From Gammaproteobacteria bacterium (GTDB lineage Bacteria; Pseudomonadota; Gammaproteobacteria; UBA6429; Thiohalophilaceae), in the NCBI GenBank assembly GCA_030617815.1, contig JAUWUS010000005.1, positions 1 to 53,850 on the forward strand: a DNA stretch of 53,850 nucleotides. Reading direction: 5' to 3'. Shown in pieces: positions 9,524 through 19,313 of this stretch (its first letter is position 1; each line of letters starts with the position of its first letter). The notes under the pieces are model-generated. The model worked only from the letters and a program-made list of their open reading frames with translations. It was not told the DNA's origin and did not search any database. The translations under genes were made by a program, and so were the position numbers.

Positions 9524-9653
9524 ATAAATCTCCAAAAATTGTAATGATTTCTAGGGATTATAGTCTGTTTTTAATCTAATTGTACACTCGCTATGGGCTG
9601 TTGGATTGCTTTGTGCCAGATTCAGTGGAATATCAAAATAGTGGAAAAAGGTG

Positions 9654-10937
9654 CTATTGCTCACTGATTTTCTGTTGAGCAGGACGCCAATTGGGATCAA
9701 TTAAGACGGTTTTAACTGCGTTCCGTGTAGTTTGTATAATTTCAATAGGGTAGTCACTGAGCAACATGCTGGTGCCGGGATCGGGGATGTGTTCCAGGTA
9801 TTCAATAATGAGTCCATTTAATGTTTTCGGGCCTTCCGTGGGTAGCTGCCAGTTCAGTATTTTATTTAATTCGCGCACCGTGATACTGCCATCAATTAAA
9901 TAGCTGCCATCTTCCTTGATCTGGAGATCTTTACGGCTGGTTGAGGGATCAGTGGTAAATTCACCAACAATTTCTTCAAGAATATCTTCCAATGTCGCCA
10001 GGCCGAGAATATCCCCGTATTCATTGACCACCATGGCATTGCGACGGCGTTCGCGCTGGAAGTTGAGTAGCTGGGTATTTAAAGGCGTGCCCATTGGTAC
10101 AAAATACGCTTCGCGGATAATTTTTTTAAAGTCATCCTTGCTTGCATCTTCCATGTGGAAAAAACGCAAAGCACGGCGGATATGAATAATACCCACTAAA
10201 TGATCAATATCTCCTTCAAATACGGGTAAACGAGTATGCTGTGTTTCGGCCAGTTGTTTGATGATGTCAGACCATTCGTCTTCAAGATCAATACCGATAA
10301 TTTCATTTCTTGGCACCATAATGTCATCAACAGTGACTTTTTCCAGATCGAGAATACTTAAGAGCATTTTCTGATGACCTTGCGGCATCATGCTGGCCGC
10401 TTCATTTACCACAACACGGAGTTCTTCACTGCTTAATTTGTCACTGTTTGTTGTTTGACGAAGACCAAATAATTTAAAAATGGCTATGGATGATAAATTA
10501 ACGAGCCAGACCAGAGGATAAAGTAATCTTAATAGTGGCTGCAGAATAAATGTGGCGGGAAAGGCAAACTTTTCAGGATGCATTGCGGCAAGTGTCTTTG
10601 GTGTTACTTCGGCAAAAATAAGCACAATCGCCGTTAGAATAACGGTGGCAAATAAAATGCCCGCTTCACCAAACAAGCGAATACCAATAATGGTTGCAAT
10701 GGCTGAAGCGAGAATATTAACAAAATTGTTGCCAAGTAAAATCAGGCCAATCAGTTTGTCCGGTTTTTGTAACAGGTGAAAAGCACGCATGGCACCTTTA
10801 TTTTTCTTATCCGCAAGGTGACGCAAACGGTAACGATTCAGGCTCATTAGGCCTGTTTCAGAACCAGAGAAAAAACCAGAAACAAGAATCAGGAATAAGA
10901 GTATGCCGAGGAGCATACTTATGGGAATGTCGTCCAA
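9654..10937 (-). CDS. CNNM/CorB-type hemolysin-family transporter (HlyC/CorC family)
   Basis: 427 residues. The N-terminal DUF21 membrane domain has three or four segments and the family motif SGFFSGSETGLMSLNRYRL. A CBS pair covers about residues 205-330 (DIMVPRNEIIGID, TRLPVFEGDIDHLVGIIHIRRAL, MVVNEYGDILGLATLEDILEEIVGE). A C-terminal CorC_HlyC domain follows. These proteins are linked to Mg2+/Co2+ homeostasis. Its position by ypjD and ffh matches E. coli yfjD (corB). The start is TTG 10937, with aagg upstream; an internal ATG seven codons later is the alternative. Confidence 0.9.
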   Translation of the reverse strand: MDDIPISMLLGILLFLILVSGFFSGSETGLMSLNRYRLRHLADKKNKGAMRAFHLLQKPDKLIGLILLGNNFVNILASAIATIIGIRLFGEAGILFATVILTAIVLIFAEVTPKTLAAMHPEKFAFPATFILQPLLRLLYPLVWLVNLSSIAIFKLFGLRQTTNSDKLSSEELRVVVNEAASMMPQGHQKMLLSILDLEKVTVDDIMVPRNEIIGIDLEDEWSDIIKQLAETQHTRLPVFEGDIDHLVGIIHIRRALRFFHMEDASKDDFKKIIREAYFVPMGTPLNTQLLNFQRERRRNAMVVNEYGDILGLATLEDILEEIVGEFTTDPSTSRKDLQIKEDGSYLIDGSITVRELNKILNWQLPTEGPKTLNGLIIEYLEHIPDPGTSMLLSDYPIEIIQTTRNAVKTVLIDPNWRPAQQKISEQ

Positions 10938-11049
10938 AGAGGGAATAACCTTCTGTAATTATAATAGTCTAATTAAATGTATATGGAGCCAAAGAGTCAA
11001 GCAATTCTGTGAGATAAATGGCATAGAGCGTGCTTGATAATGGACGAAT

Positions 11050-11850
11050 TTATTGTTGCAGCACAAATTCAAACACAAATTTACTGCCAAAGTAGGCCAG
11101 CATAAGCAAAATAAAGCCTGCGAGACTCCATTTTATCGCTATTTTTCCGCGCCAGCCAAATTTGTAGTGTCCCCAAAGTAACATGACAAAAATAGCCCAC
11201 GCGATGAGAGATAAAATTGTTTTGTGCGCCAGGTGCTGGGCAAACATATTATCAAGGTAAATAAAACCACTGAGTAACGAGATACTTAAAGCAATGACAC
11301 CTAAACCGATGATGCGAAATAGCAGTGTTTCCATGGTTTCCAGTGAGGGTAAGCTATGTAAAAAGCCAGAGGGGTGTTTATTGTGCAAATATTTGTCTTG
11401 TACATATAAAAGTAAAGCCTGGGCCACAGCAATGCTGAGTAAACTGTATGCGAGCAGAGAAAATAGAATATGTGTTTGTAAACCGGGTGCAAGCAAACCA
11501 GTTAAAATGTGTTGTTGATCGCTGCTGGCACGGAAGATAATGGTGACCAGGGCAAAAGGGTAAACTAATAAACCTAAACAACCAATGGGCAAAGAAAAAC
11601 TTGCTATAACGAGTAAGGTGGCCATTAGCCAGGCAGTAAAGGTCAGAGCACTAAAAAAACTAATATCAATACCTTCTGCGGTGAAAATAATGCTGTGTAA
11701 CATAAAGGCATGAAAAATGACCGCAACGGCTGTAGCGTACAGAGCGTATCTATTCTGTTCTTTTTTTGTGCTTAGCCATTGTTTAAGCAATAAGCCCGTT
11801 GCCGTGGCGTAAAGTAAAATGGATAAAGTCAGGTTTATTGTCATCATCAT
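11050..11850 (-). CDS. ypjD: YpjD-like CcsA-family inner membrane protein
   Basis: 266 residues with about eight predicted membrane helices and the cytochrome c assembly (CcsA/CcmC-like) pattern, including HAFMLHSIIF in the N-terminal half and FGWRGKIAIKWSLAGFILL near the C-terminus. In E. coli ypjD sits between ffh and corB, and the same trio occurs here, which supports the name. The family's heme-handling role is inferred, not shown, for YpjD. It is likely cotranscribed with the downstream corB-like gene. Confidence 0.87.
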   Translation of the reverse strand: MMMTINLTLSILLYATATGLLLKQWLSTKKEQNRYALYATAVAVIFHAFMLHSIIFTAEGIDISFFSALTFTAWLMATLLVIASFSLPIGCLGLLVYPFALVTIIFRASSDQQHILTGLLAPGLQTHILFSLLAYSLLSIAVAQALLLYVQDKYLHNKHPSGFLHSLPSLETMETLLFRIIGLGVIALSISLLSGFIYLDNMFAQHLAHKTILSLIAWAIFVMLLWGHYKFGWRGKIAIKWSLAGFILLMLAYFGSKFVFEFVLQQ

Positions 11851-12166
11851 AATATTTTTAGTTTTCTTTCATCCTATGATCGCACAAGGCAGCGCAACTG
11901 AGAAGGTGTTAATAAATAATATACTGTATGAGAAGTTATACTTCATTTACTTACATAACCTCGGTGTATCAAGCATTAATTGCGCGGTAACATCGCGAAC
12001 AGGTTGTTAATACTGCCTAAATGCGCATAAATGACTTGTGACCCGATTAGCATTTTGTTTTAATCGAGTGTGACAAAATAGCCTATAGAAAAGGCTGGGC
12101 TACAACATATTTTATTGTTTCGCCTTGCTGGAGAATGTTGGAAGAATCAAGGGAAGTATTGAGTTA

Positions 12167-12931
12167 ATGGATCTGAGAGTTTTGGGCTGCAGTGGTGGTG
12201 TTGGTGGTCAGCTACGAACAACAACACTATTGATAAATGATGATGTCTTGATTGATGCGGGAACAGGTCTTGGTGATCTGAACTTGCAGGCAATGTCATG
12301 CATTCGCCATATTTTTTTAACCCATTCCCATCTTGATCACATCACCAGTATCCCGTTTTTGGTTGATACGCTGTTTGATAGTATAAAAGAACCCATTATT
12401 ATTCATGGACTTGCAGCAACTATTGATGCGTTAAAGAAACATATTTTTAATAATGTTATTTGGCCTGATTTTTCCCGCTTACCGGATGCCGAACACCCCG
12501 TAATGCAATATCAGGTCATGCAGCCGGGTGAGATTGTAGAAATTGATAATCGAAAATTTGAAATGATCGATGTCAACCATATTGTTCCGGGTGTGGGTTA
12601 TCGGGTTGAGTCAGAAATGGGCTCTTTTGCGTTTAGTGGGGATACCACGACAAATGACACTTTTTGGGCAGCTTTAAACAAACGCGATAAACTGGATTTG
12701 CTCATTGTTGAATCAGCCTTTACCAACAAAGATATCGCCTTATGCCATTTGTCAGGACATTATTGTGCTGAGTTACTGGCACCGGATTTGGCCAAGTTAA
12801 ATCATAAACCCGCTGTTTATATTAGTCATAATAAGCCCGGCTCAGAAGCGCAAATTTTTGCTGAATGCCAAAAGGCCATTACGACACACACCATACATCC
12901 TTTATCCGAAGGACAAAGTTTTAGCCTTTAA
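12167..12931 (+). CDS. Metallo-beta-lactamase-fold phosphodiesterase (class II cyclic-nucleotide PDE-like)
   Basis: 254 residues from ATG 12167 (aggga upstream); an upstream TTG adds 14 unlikely residues. The fold shows LRVLGCSGGVGG at the N-terminus, the metal-binding THSHLDHITSIPFL, a later FAFSGDTT and a C-terminal ISHNKPG histidine. The spacing fits class II 3',5'-cyclic-nucleotide phosphodiesterases (yeast PDE1 type, CpdP-like) better than glyoxalase II or RNase Z. The real substrate is not known. It stands alone upstream of ffh. Confidence 0.8.
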   Translation: MDLRVLGCSGGVGGQLRTTTLLINDDVLIDAGTGLGDLNLQAMSCIRHIFLTHSHLDHITSIPFLVDTLFDSIKEPIIIHGLAATIDALKKHIFNNVIWPDFSRLPDAEHPVMQYQVMQPGEIVEIDNRKFEMIDVNHIVPGVGYRVESEMGSFAFSGDTTTNDTFWAALNKRDKLDLLIVESAFTNKDIALCHLSGHYCAELLAPDLAKLNHKPAVYISHNKPGSEAQIFAECQKAITTHTIHPLSEGQSFSL

Positions 12932-13031
12932 GTTTTACCCTTTTATTTCACCTTATCATTTACGCTATAATCATGACATCTGGCTCTGAGCTATCAGAGT
13001 GAATTAATTTTTATATCGTAGGAAAAGCATA

Positions 13032-14387
13032 ATGTTTGACAGCTTATCAGAACGCCTTGGCCAAACAGTCCGTAATTTACGCGGGGTTGGGCGGCTAACG
13101 GAAGACAATATTAAAGATACTTTGCGTGAAGTGCGCATGGCCTTGCTTGAAGCCGATGTGGCTCTGCCTGTAGTGCGTGAGTTTATTGATCATGTTCGGG
13201 AAAAAGCACTCGGTGATAAGGTTTTAAAAAGCCTCACTCCCGGACAGGCTTTAGTTAAAGTTGTTAATGATGAATTGACAGCAATAATGGGCGAGGCGAA
13301 TGAAACGCTTAACCTGAGTGTGACACCGCCCGCTGTTATTTTACTGGCAGGCCTGCAAGGTGCAGGTAAAACCACAACCGTTGCTAAACTTGCCCGTTGG
13401 TTAAAAGAAAAACAGAAAAAGTCCGTCATGGTGGTGAGTGTGGATGTTTATCGTCCTGCGGCAATCAAACAACTGGAAACGGTTGCGGCAGAAGTGGGGG
13501 CTGATTTTTTTCCCTCTGCAGTCGAACAAGATCCGGTTGATATAGCAAAAGCTGCGATCAAAGAAGCAAAAATTCAAAATAACGATGTTCTGATCATTGA
13601 TACCGCCGGTCGTATGCATATTGATGATGAAATGATGGGCGAAATTAAACGTTTACACGCGTCTGTAAACCCTGCTGAAACCCTGTTTGTGGTTGATAGT
13701 ATGACTGGTCAGGATGCCGCTAATACCTCAAAAGCCTTTAACGATGCGTTGCCCTTAACCGGTGTTATCTTGACCAAAACGGACGGTGATGCACGCGGTG
13801 GTGCCGCATTGTCAACGCGTTATATCACCGGAAAACCGATTAAATTCATTGGTGTGGGTGAAAAAATGTCCGCATTAGAACCCTTCCACCCAGAGCGCAT
13901 TGCTTCAAGGATTTTGGGAATGGGTGATGTGGTTGGTTTGGTGGAAGATGTTCAAAGCAGTATTGATCATGAAAAAGCCGCTAAATTTGCGAATAAGCTG
14001 AAAAAAGGTAAAGGCTTTAATTTAGAAGATTTCAGTGAGCAGTTAAAGCAAATGAAAAACATGGGCGGTATCGCCAGTTTAATGGGTAAATTACCCGGAA
14101 TGCCGAATATGCCTAAAGGTGCAATGGATCAGGTAGATGACAAGAAAATGTTGCATTTAGAAGCAATTATCAGCTCAATGACCCCAAAAGAGCGCCGTTT
14201 CCCCGACGTTATCAAAGGCTCAAGAAAAAAACGTATCGCTGCCGGTTCTGGTCTGCAGGTGCAGGATGTGAATCGTTTGTTGAAGCAATTCACGCAAATG
14301 CAGAAAATGATGAAAAAAATGAAAGGTGGTGGGATGGCTAAAATGATGAGAAATATGAAACGCCAACTACCCCCCGGCATGATGTAA
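13032..14387 (+). CDS. ffh: Signal recognition particle protein Ffh
   Basis: 451 residues. An N domain of four helices (about 1-85) precedes the GTPase G domain with LAGLQGAGKTTTVAKLA (Lys113), DTAGRM, TKTDGDARGG and GVGEKMSALEPFHP. The methionine-rich M domain (about 325-451) contains the RNA-binding SGLQVQDVNRLLKQF and many Met residues at the end. Ffh with 4.5S RNA targets membrane proteins to the Sec translocon. A Shine-Dalgarno (aggaaaa) precedes ATG 13032. Expression is monocistronic or followed by the palindrome at 14390. Confidence 0.97.
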   Translation: MFDSLSERLGQTVRNLRGVGRLTEDNIKDTLREVRMALLEADVALPVVREFIDHVREKALGDKVLKSLTPGQALVKVVNDELTAIMGEANETLNLSVTPPAVILLAGLQGAGKTTTVAKLARWLKEKQKKSVMVVSVDVYRPAAIKQLETVAAEVGADFFPSAVEQDPVDIAKAAIKEAKIQNNDVLIIDTAGRMHIDDEMMGEIKRLHASVNPAETLFVVDSMTGQDAANTSKAFNDALPLTGVILTKTDGDARGGAALSTRYITGKPIKFIGVGEKMSALEPFHPERIASRILGMGDVVGLVEDVQSSIDHEKAAKFANKLKKGKGFNLEDFSEQLKQMKNMGGIASLMGKLPGMPNMPKGAMDQVDDKKMLHLEAIISSMTPKERRFPDVIKGSRKKRIAAGSGLQVQDVNRLLKQFTQMQKMMKKMKGGGMAKMMRNMKRQLPPGMM

Positions 14388-14389
14388 GA

Positions 14390-14501
14390 CCGCCGTACGC
14401 ACCAGATAGCGGCGTTAAAATTTTCCTCAAAATGCTCATGCACTGCGTGTGCATTCCGCTTTTTCGTCAAATTTTGCCTTGCTCTCTGGCGCGTACGTCG
14501 G
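14390..14501. repeat. 112-bp imperfect palindrome downstream of ffh
   Basis: Starting three bases after the ffh stop, the two halves of 14390-14501 are reverse complements of each other along nearly the whole length with scattered mismatches. The ends are ccgccgtacgcaccaga against tctggcgcgtacgtcgg, and the centre is near 14445. There is no T tract at the right end, so it is not an ordinary terminator. A REP/MITE-like element or a very long RNA hairpin on the ffh 3' end are both possible. The rest of the 353-base gap to rpsP shows only a candidate promoter. Confidence 0.7.
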
Positions 14502-14634
14502 CCTTAGACTTTGATGGTGTCATTCGAACGCGGTGCTGGAAATGGAAATATTGCTGTCGATTCACGCATATCCTGATTATTTGAATTTTAACGCTTTTAA
14601 ATCGTCTTTTTCACTCAAAATCGCCACTAACCCC

Positions 14635-14662
14635 TTCACTTTTCTGTGATTTCTAGTAAAAT
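14635..14662 (+). promoter_or_regulatory. Candidate sigma-70 promoter of the rpsP operon
   Basis: A -35-like ttcact (14635-14640) and a -10-like taaaat (14657-14662) are separated by 16 bases and lie about 80 bases upstream of rpsP. No other gene is available to supply the transcript across the palindrome. Confidence 0.4.
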
Positions 14663-14740
14663 GCGCCGTCTTACGTGAGTGGGTTATTTTTTGAACAAAA
14701 ATAGTCCGAATTTTTAGTTTTTTCGAGGAAATTTAGCGCA

Positions 14741-14989
14741 ATGGTAACCATTCGTTTAGCTCGTGGCGGCGCAAAGAAGCGTCCCTTTTATCATATTGTA
14801 GTAACTGACAGCCGTGCTCGTCGTGACAGTAGTTATATCGAACGTTTGGGTTTTTACAACCCTCGGGCTACAGGCCAGGAAGTTCGTTTAAACCTGGAAG
14901 ATGACCGTATTACTTATTGGTTAGGTCAAGGTGCACAGCCGTCTGAGCGTGTTGCTAAGTTATTGAAAGCAGAGGCAAAAGCAGCTTAA
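14741..14989 (+). CDS. rpsP: 30S ribosomal protein S16
   Basis: 82 residues, normal for S16. It begins [20 protein letters not shown], followed by the conserved [15 protein letters not shown] and the region around [14 protein letters not shown]16 binds 16S rRNA early in assembly of the small subunit. It is the first gene of the rpsP-rimM-trmD-rplS operon, with agga upstream of ATG 14741. Confidence 0.97.
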   Translation: MVTIRLARGGAKKRPFYHIVVTDSRARRDSSYIERLGFYNPRATGQEVRLNLEDDRITYWLGQGAQPSERVAKLLKAEAKAA

Positions 14990-15037
14990 TTGCTTTTGTG
15001 AATAGGCGGGTTTACTCGTCTATTTTTGTGATTGCTT

Positions 15038-15577
15038 ATGAGTACCGATGATCAAGAACAGCAGTGGGTACCTGTAGGCAAACTCAATGGTTTGTTTGGT
15101 GTGAAGGGATGGGTGAAAATCTTTTCTAACACGCAGCCGAAAGAAAACATTCTGACTTATTCCCCTTGGTATCTAAAACGCAACGGGCAGTGGCAAGAAT
15201 TTAAGTTACTTTCAGGCAAGTCTCACGGTAAAGGTGTTATTGCTCATTTAGAGGGATGTACCGATCGAGATGCTGCGGCTGAGTTGATTGGCTCAGAAAT
15301 CGCGATTAAACGTGAGCAACTGGCTAAACCCAAATCCGGTGAATATTACTGGAATGACTTAATCGGGCTTTTAGTTAAGAATTTAGATGGCATTGAGTTA
15401 GGTAAAATTATTTCAATGCTAGAAACCGGTGCTAACGATGTTATCGTGACCAGTGGTGAGAAGGATCAGAAAGGTAAAAAACGCGAGCGTTTAATCCCTT
15501 TTGTTTTCGAAGAAGTTATTCAAGAGATTAATCTTGAGCAAGGTTTTATGATTGTTGATTGGGATGAAGAATTCTAA
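15038..15577 (+). CDS. rimM: Ribosome maturation factor RimM
   Basis: 179 residues from ATG 15038, preferred over a TTG two codons upstream. The N-terminal barrel has VPVGKLNGLFGVKGWVKIFS, and the C-terminal PRC-barrel half has YYWNDLIGLLV, GANDVIVTSG and LIPFVFEEVI. RimM assists maturation of the 30S head around S19. It lies second in the conserved operon, 48 bases after rpsP. Confidence 0.95.
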   Translation: MSTDDQEQQWVPVGKLNGLFGVKGWVKIFSNTQPKENILTYSPWYLKRNGQWQEFKLLSGKSHGKGVIAHLEGCTDRDAAAELIGSEIAIKREQLAKPKSGEYYWNDLIGLLVKNLDGIELGKIISMLETGANDVIVTSGEKDQKGKKRERLIPFVFEEVIQEINLEQGFMIVDWDEEF

Positions 15578-15600
15578 TTGATAACAGGGAGAGGTAAACC

Positions 15601-16344
15601 ATGAATATCCAAGTGGTGACGCTTTTCCCGGAAATGTTTTCTGCCGTGTCAGACAATGGTGTGACAGGCCGAGCCATCCAAAAAGGATTGGTTCAATTGG
15701 GGACAGTAAATCCCCGAGACTTTACTGATGATCGACATAATACCGTCGATGCCCGTCCTTACGGAGGCGGCCCCGGTATGGTTATGATGGTAGAGCCATT
15801 GCGTGATGCGATAAGCGAAGCCAAGAAAGTGTTGAGTGATAAAGCTAAGGTTATTTATTTATCACCGCAAGGTCAAAAATTAGATCAAGCGGGTTTACAA
15901 AGCTTACTTGAACACAAAGAACTTATTTTATTATGCGGTCGTTATGAAGGAATTGATGAACGACTCATAGCCAGTGAAGTTGATGAAGAGTGGTCGATTG
16001 GTGATTACGTTATCAGCGGTGGTGAACTGGCAGCCATGGTGTTAATTGATGGAATGACGCGATTAATACCCGGTGCGTTAGGGCATGAGGACTCAGCGCA
16101 GCAGGATTCATTTATGAATGGCTTGCTTGATACGCCTCATTATACTCGTCCTGAAGTTTTAGACGGGGAAGCCGTACCCGATGTTTTATTGAGTGGTAAT
16201 CATAAAAATATTGAACGCTGGCGTCTGAAGCAGGCATTAGGCCGCACATGGTTAAGAAGACCCGATATGCTTGAAAAGCTAACGCTTGATCAGGCGCAAG
16301 AAGATTTATTGGCGGAATTTATTCGCGAGTATGAAAACAGATAA
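15601..16344 (+). CDS. trmD: tRNA (guanine-N1)-methyltransferase TrmD
   Basis: 247 residues of the SPOUT class. It starts [13 protein letters not shown]. The trefoil-knot SAM-binding segments are [27 protein letters not shown] and [20 protein letters not shown], and [20 protein letters not shown] lies earlier. TrmD methylates G37 of tRNAs to prevent frameshifting. A strong Shine-Dalgarno (gggagagg) precedes ATG 15601. Confidence 0.97.
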   Translation: MNIQVVTLFPEMFSAVSDNGVTGRAIQKGLVQLGTVNPRDFTDDRHNTVDARPYGGGPGMVMMVEPLRDAISEAKKVLSDKAKVIYLSPQGQKLDQAGLQSLLEHKELILLCGRYEGIDERLIASEVDEEWSIGDYVISGGELAAMVLIDGMTRLIPGALGHEDSAQQDSFMNGLLDTPHYTRPEVLDGEAVPDVLLSGNHKNIERWRLKQALGRTWLRRPDMLEKLTLDQAQEDLLAEFIREYENR

Positions 16345-16379
16345 ATTTAAAGAAACTCGAAACGAGTTTGGAGAAAAGC

Positions 16380-16727
16380 ATGAGCACTATCATCGAGCAA
16401 CTTGAAAAAGAACAAATGAACAAGGACATCCCGTCTTTTGCACCGGGTGATACCGTTGTTGTTCAGGTAAAAGTAAAAGAAGGTACTCGCGAACGTTTAC
16501 AGGCCTTTGAAGGTGTTGTTATCGCGATTAAAAATCGTGGTATTAATTCTTCTTTTACAGTACGCAAAATCTCTCATGGCGAAGGTGTTGAGCGTGTATT
16601 CCAGACTTATTCTGCTGCGATTGATAACATTAAAGTTAAACGTTGTGGTGATGTCCGTCGTGCGAAATTATATTATTTACGTGATCTCCAGGGTAAGGCA
16701 GCACGTATTAAAGAAAAACTGGGTTAA
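16380..16727 (+). CDS. rplS: 50S ribosomal protein L19
   Basis: 115 residues from ATG 16380 (ggag upstream), the same length as in E. coli; a TTG four codons earlier is less likely. Signature segments are [55 protein letters not shown] and [18 protein letters not shown]19 lies at the subunit interface. It is the last gene of the operon. Confidence 0.97.
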   Translation: MSTIIEQLEKEQMNKDIPSFAPGDTVVVQVKVKEGTRERLQAFEGVVIAIKNRGINSSFTVRKISHGEGVERVFQTYSAAIDNIKVKRCGDVRRAKLYYLRDLQGKAARIKEKLG

Positions 16728-16760
16728 GTTTTTTAACTTTAATTCTGAAGTTGAAGAAGA

Positions 16761-18617
16761 TTGCTTACGGATAAGCTAAGCTTTTTTAAAAAACGGGTAG
16801 TACGAATGTGCTACCCGTTTTTTGTATTTCCTCTTTTTGTTTTTTTCATTCCACTCGTTTTATTTCCCTCTTATTCTTTTGCTGCTGATATTTTATCTGG
16901 CAACATACAGGAAATTCGCACCATTGCTAAAAATGGCGCGGTGTCCCTGGCATTGCAATCGATTGATAGTCAGCAAGAAGTTCTTGATATAAAAAATGAT
17001 CTCAGAACATGGTTGGCGTGGGAGCGTGAACGCCTGAATATTTATAAATCAGGGCAGCGTTGGGATATTTTACAGCAGCGGGTTGCTGATTATGATGAAT
17101 TACCCGATGATTTTTATTTTTGGGCGAAACAACAACAAGTTGATGCTTTGTTAATACTTAAACAAGGGCAACAAGCGCGGCAAATTTTGCAAGGCTTAAT
17201 CTGGTCTGAAAAAGAAATTAAAATCCAGAAGCAATGGCTACCTTTATGGCAACAGAGGGTAATTAAAAGTTATCTGATTGATAATGAAACCAGTGATGCT
17301 TTATTAGCTGCACAGCGTTATTACCAGGACTATCGTAGTAATAATATTGAAGATCGTTTGCTTCGTGCACGTATTCTTTTAATTAATAAACGTGAAGAAG
17401 AAGTCGTGGAATTGTTGAGAAAAGATACAAAACATCCTGAAGGCGGGATGTTGTATTTATTAGCGCAATTACGTAGCAAAGAACGACCTCCACGAAAAGT
17501 ACTGCAATCAGCATTACGTCAAATGCGAGGTAAGTGGGCAAGTGAAAAATTAAAATACATGCTTTGGGCTGTGGTTGCAGAATCTGCGCAACGTAGTAAT
17601 GATCATCCATCAACTATTAATGCACTTGAATTTGTTTTGGCAGGGCACAAGAATATTGAATTGCCGGCTGGATTATTTAATTTTTCGGCAGATATGTTGT
17701 GGGATGCTTATATCAATTATGCTCTTTCTCTGGGTAATCGTGCACAATTTCTCATTGGTAATGATCAACAATGGTTAAATGCTGCGGTAAAGGCGCAAAA
17801 GAAATATCCGGTTAAAGCGCGTGCTCTTTATGCCATGGTACTGTTCAAAGGACAGAATAATGAGACACGTTTACGGGCGGCGAAAGGCTTTTTAAATTTA
17901 ATGCATAAACGTAAACGTGGTGCAGTATTGATGATGAAATTATTTTTAAAGTCTGGATATTTTAAAAAAGTAAAATCTATACCTGCTCCTATTCGTTACG
18001 ATCTTGTTAATATTGCATTAAGTCGTTCCAGGATTGAGCTTGCGTCAAATTTGATGACAACAATTAAAACGGCACCTGCGGGGGTAGATAGTTATCAATG
18101 GCAATTAAGGCGAGCGCGAATTTTTGTTTTAGGCGGCAAAGCTGAAAAGGGTAACCTGGCTTTAAAAAAATTATTAGAAAAAAATAAAACATTTACTGCC
18201 AAACAACTCGATCAATTTTTACAGGTGGTGTTTGATTTGCAAACAGTAAAAGAGCATAAATTTGCTTATGAATTATTTCAAGCTGTTTTGCCAAAAATTA
18301 CTGATATAAAGTTACATCGTGAAATTTATTACTGGATGGCTGATTCACGTAAAGCGCAACAGGATTATGCCGCTGCAGCACGACTTTATTTACGTTCTGC
18401 AATGTATGCAGGAAATAATGGTTTAGATCCATGGGGACAGACTGCGCGATACCAGGTAGCTGAAATGTTAGCAAAAGCAGATTTTCTTCAGGATGCTCAT
18501 GCCTTATATCAACAACTACTGGATGTTACCAAAGAACCTGCACGTCGTGCTGTTCTAAAGCATGAATTACAGAAACTCTGGTTACTAAAAAATAAAAATA
18601 ATATTACTGAGCAATAA
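16761..18617 (+). CDS. Secreted helical-repeat (TPR-like) protein of unknown function
   Basis: Up to 618 residues. The N-terminus is a signal peptide with a long hydrophobic core ending SYSFA before ADILSG. The rest is almost all helix-turn-helix in the manner of TPR/Sel1-like solenoids, with the clearest repeats near the C-terminus (about residues 520-600: REIYYWMADSRKAQQDYAAAARLYLRS in part). Many Lys/Arg residues are present and no enzyme motif is seen. The start is uncertain. TTG 16761 gives a normal basic n-region (KKRVVR), while ATG 16806 lies in a terminator loop and gives an uncharged one. The protein is likely periplasmic or envelope-attached. Confidence 0.7.
   Translation: MLTDKLSFFKKRVVRMCYPFFVFPLFVFFIPLVLFPSYSFAADILSGNIQEIRTIAKNGAVSLALQSIDSQQEVLDIKNDLRTWLAWERERLNIYKSGQRWDILQQRVADYDELPDDFYFWAKQQQVDALLILKQGQQARQILQGLIWSEKEIKIQKQWLPLWQQRVIKSYLIDNETSDALLAAQRYYQDYRSNNIEDRLLRARILLINKREEEVVELLRKDTKHPEGGMLYLLAQLRSKERPPRKVLQSALRQMRGKWASEKLKYMLWAVVAESAQRSNDHPSTINALEFVLAGHKNIELPAGLFNFSADMLWDAYINYALSLGNRAQFLIGNDQQWLNAAVKAQKKYPVKARALYAMVLFKGQNNETRLRAAKGFLNLMHKRKRGAVLMMKLFLKSGYFKKVKSIPAPIRYDLVNIALSRSRIELASNLMTTIKTAPAGVDSYQWQLRRARIFVLGGKAEKGNLALKKLLEKNKTFTAKQLDQFLQVVFDLQTVKEHKFAYELFQAVLPKITDIKLHREIYYWMADSRKAQQDYAAAARLYLRSAMYAGNNGLDPWGQTARYQVAEMLAKADFLQDAHALYQQLLDVTKEPARRAVLKHELQKLWLLKNKNNITEQ
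16788..16824 (+). terminator. Intrinsic terminator after rplS, overlapping the next gene's start region
   Basis: A 13-bp perfect inverted repeat (16788-16800 with 16811-16823, aaaaaacgggtag) encloses a 10-base loop; the second arm ends in a six-T run. It should end the rpsP operon. The in-frame ATG at 16806 of the following gene lies inside its loop. Confidence 0.85.
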
Positions 18618-18797
18618 AGTTAGCAATATCGTGCTTTAACGATTGGGTTGTTCTCGAACCACGGTATTTTGTTGAAATATTTTATTAGTCGATAGTGAAT
18701 ATATACGACTGAATATTAAAAACTTTAATTTATCAGCCCTGATTCTGTGGTAAATTCATACTTGATTCTTTTATTGCTGATTTATGGCGTATTTAGT

Positions 18798-19313
18798 ATG
18801 GGTTCAGAATTTACAGCGTATTTTTCCACTCAAATGGGTGACTCAATACTTGGATTTCACCTTCGATTTCAAGCGCAGAAACTGTTGTCTTTATCTGCAT
18901 CATTAATTAGTGCAGAAGGGGCAGAAAAAAATCAGTTTGTGATTTCAAATACGAATTCCCATAATAAATTGGTACAAACGGTTTTTCGACAACTAAGATG
19001 TTATTTTTCGTCAGCGATATCACTTCAAACCATTCCTTTAGCACTACAAGGCACATTATTTCAGAAGTCTGTTTGGCATGAGCTAAGTAAAATTCCCGTG
19101 GGTGAAACACGAACTTATGGTGAGATTGCTCATAAGCTTAATTCCAGTGCACGTGCGGTAGGCAATGCTTGTCGAAGGAACCCTGTTCAAATTATTGTTC
19201 CTTGCCATCGAGTTGTTTCTGCAAAAGGCCTGGGTGGTTATGCCGGAGAAACACAAGGCAGACAGTTAGATATTAAACGTTGGTTATTAAACCACGAAGG
19301 TGTATCGCTGTGA
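18798..19313 (+). CDS. ogt: Methylated-DNA--protein-cysteine methyltransferase
   Basis: 171 residues from ATG 18798; an upstream GTG would add a hydrophobic stretch that does not belong to the family. The C-terminal DNA-binding/active-site domain is clear: FQKSVWHELSKIPVGETRTYGEIA, AVGNACRRNP and the acceptor site IVPCHRVV with Cys136. The protein repairs O6-alkylguanine by a suicidal transfer to this cysteine. The last codons overlap the GTG start of xerD, so the two are coupled. Confidence 0.92.
   Translation: MGSEFTAYFSTQMGDSILGFHLRFQAQKLLSLSASLISAEGAEKNQFVISNTNSHNKLVQTVFRQLRCYFSSAISLQTIPLALQGTLFQKSVWHELSKIPVGETRTYGEIAHKLNSSARAVGNACRRNPVQIIVPCHRVVSAKGLGGYAGETQGRQLDIKRWLLNHEGVSL

Noticed and set aside
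11819-12010. 63-codon plus-strand frame upstream of the phosphodiesterase gene
   Set aside because: It overlaps the ypjD start on the other strand, with no ribosome site and no family pattern.
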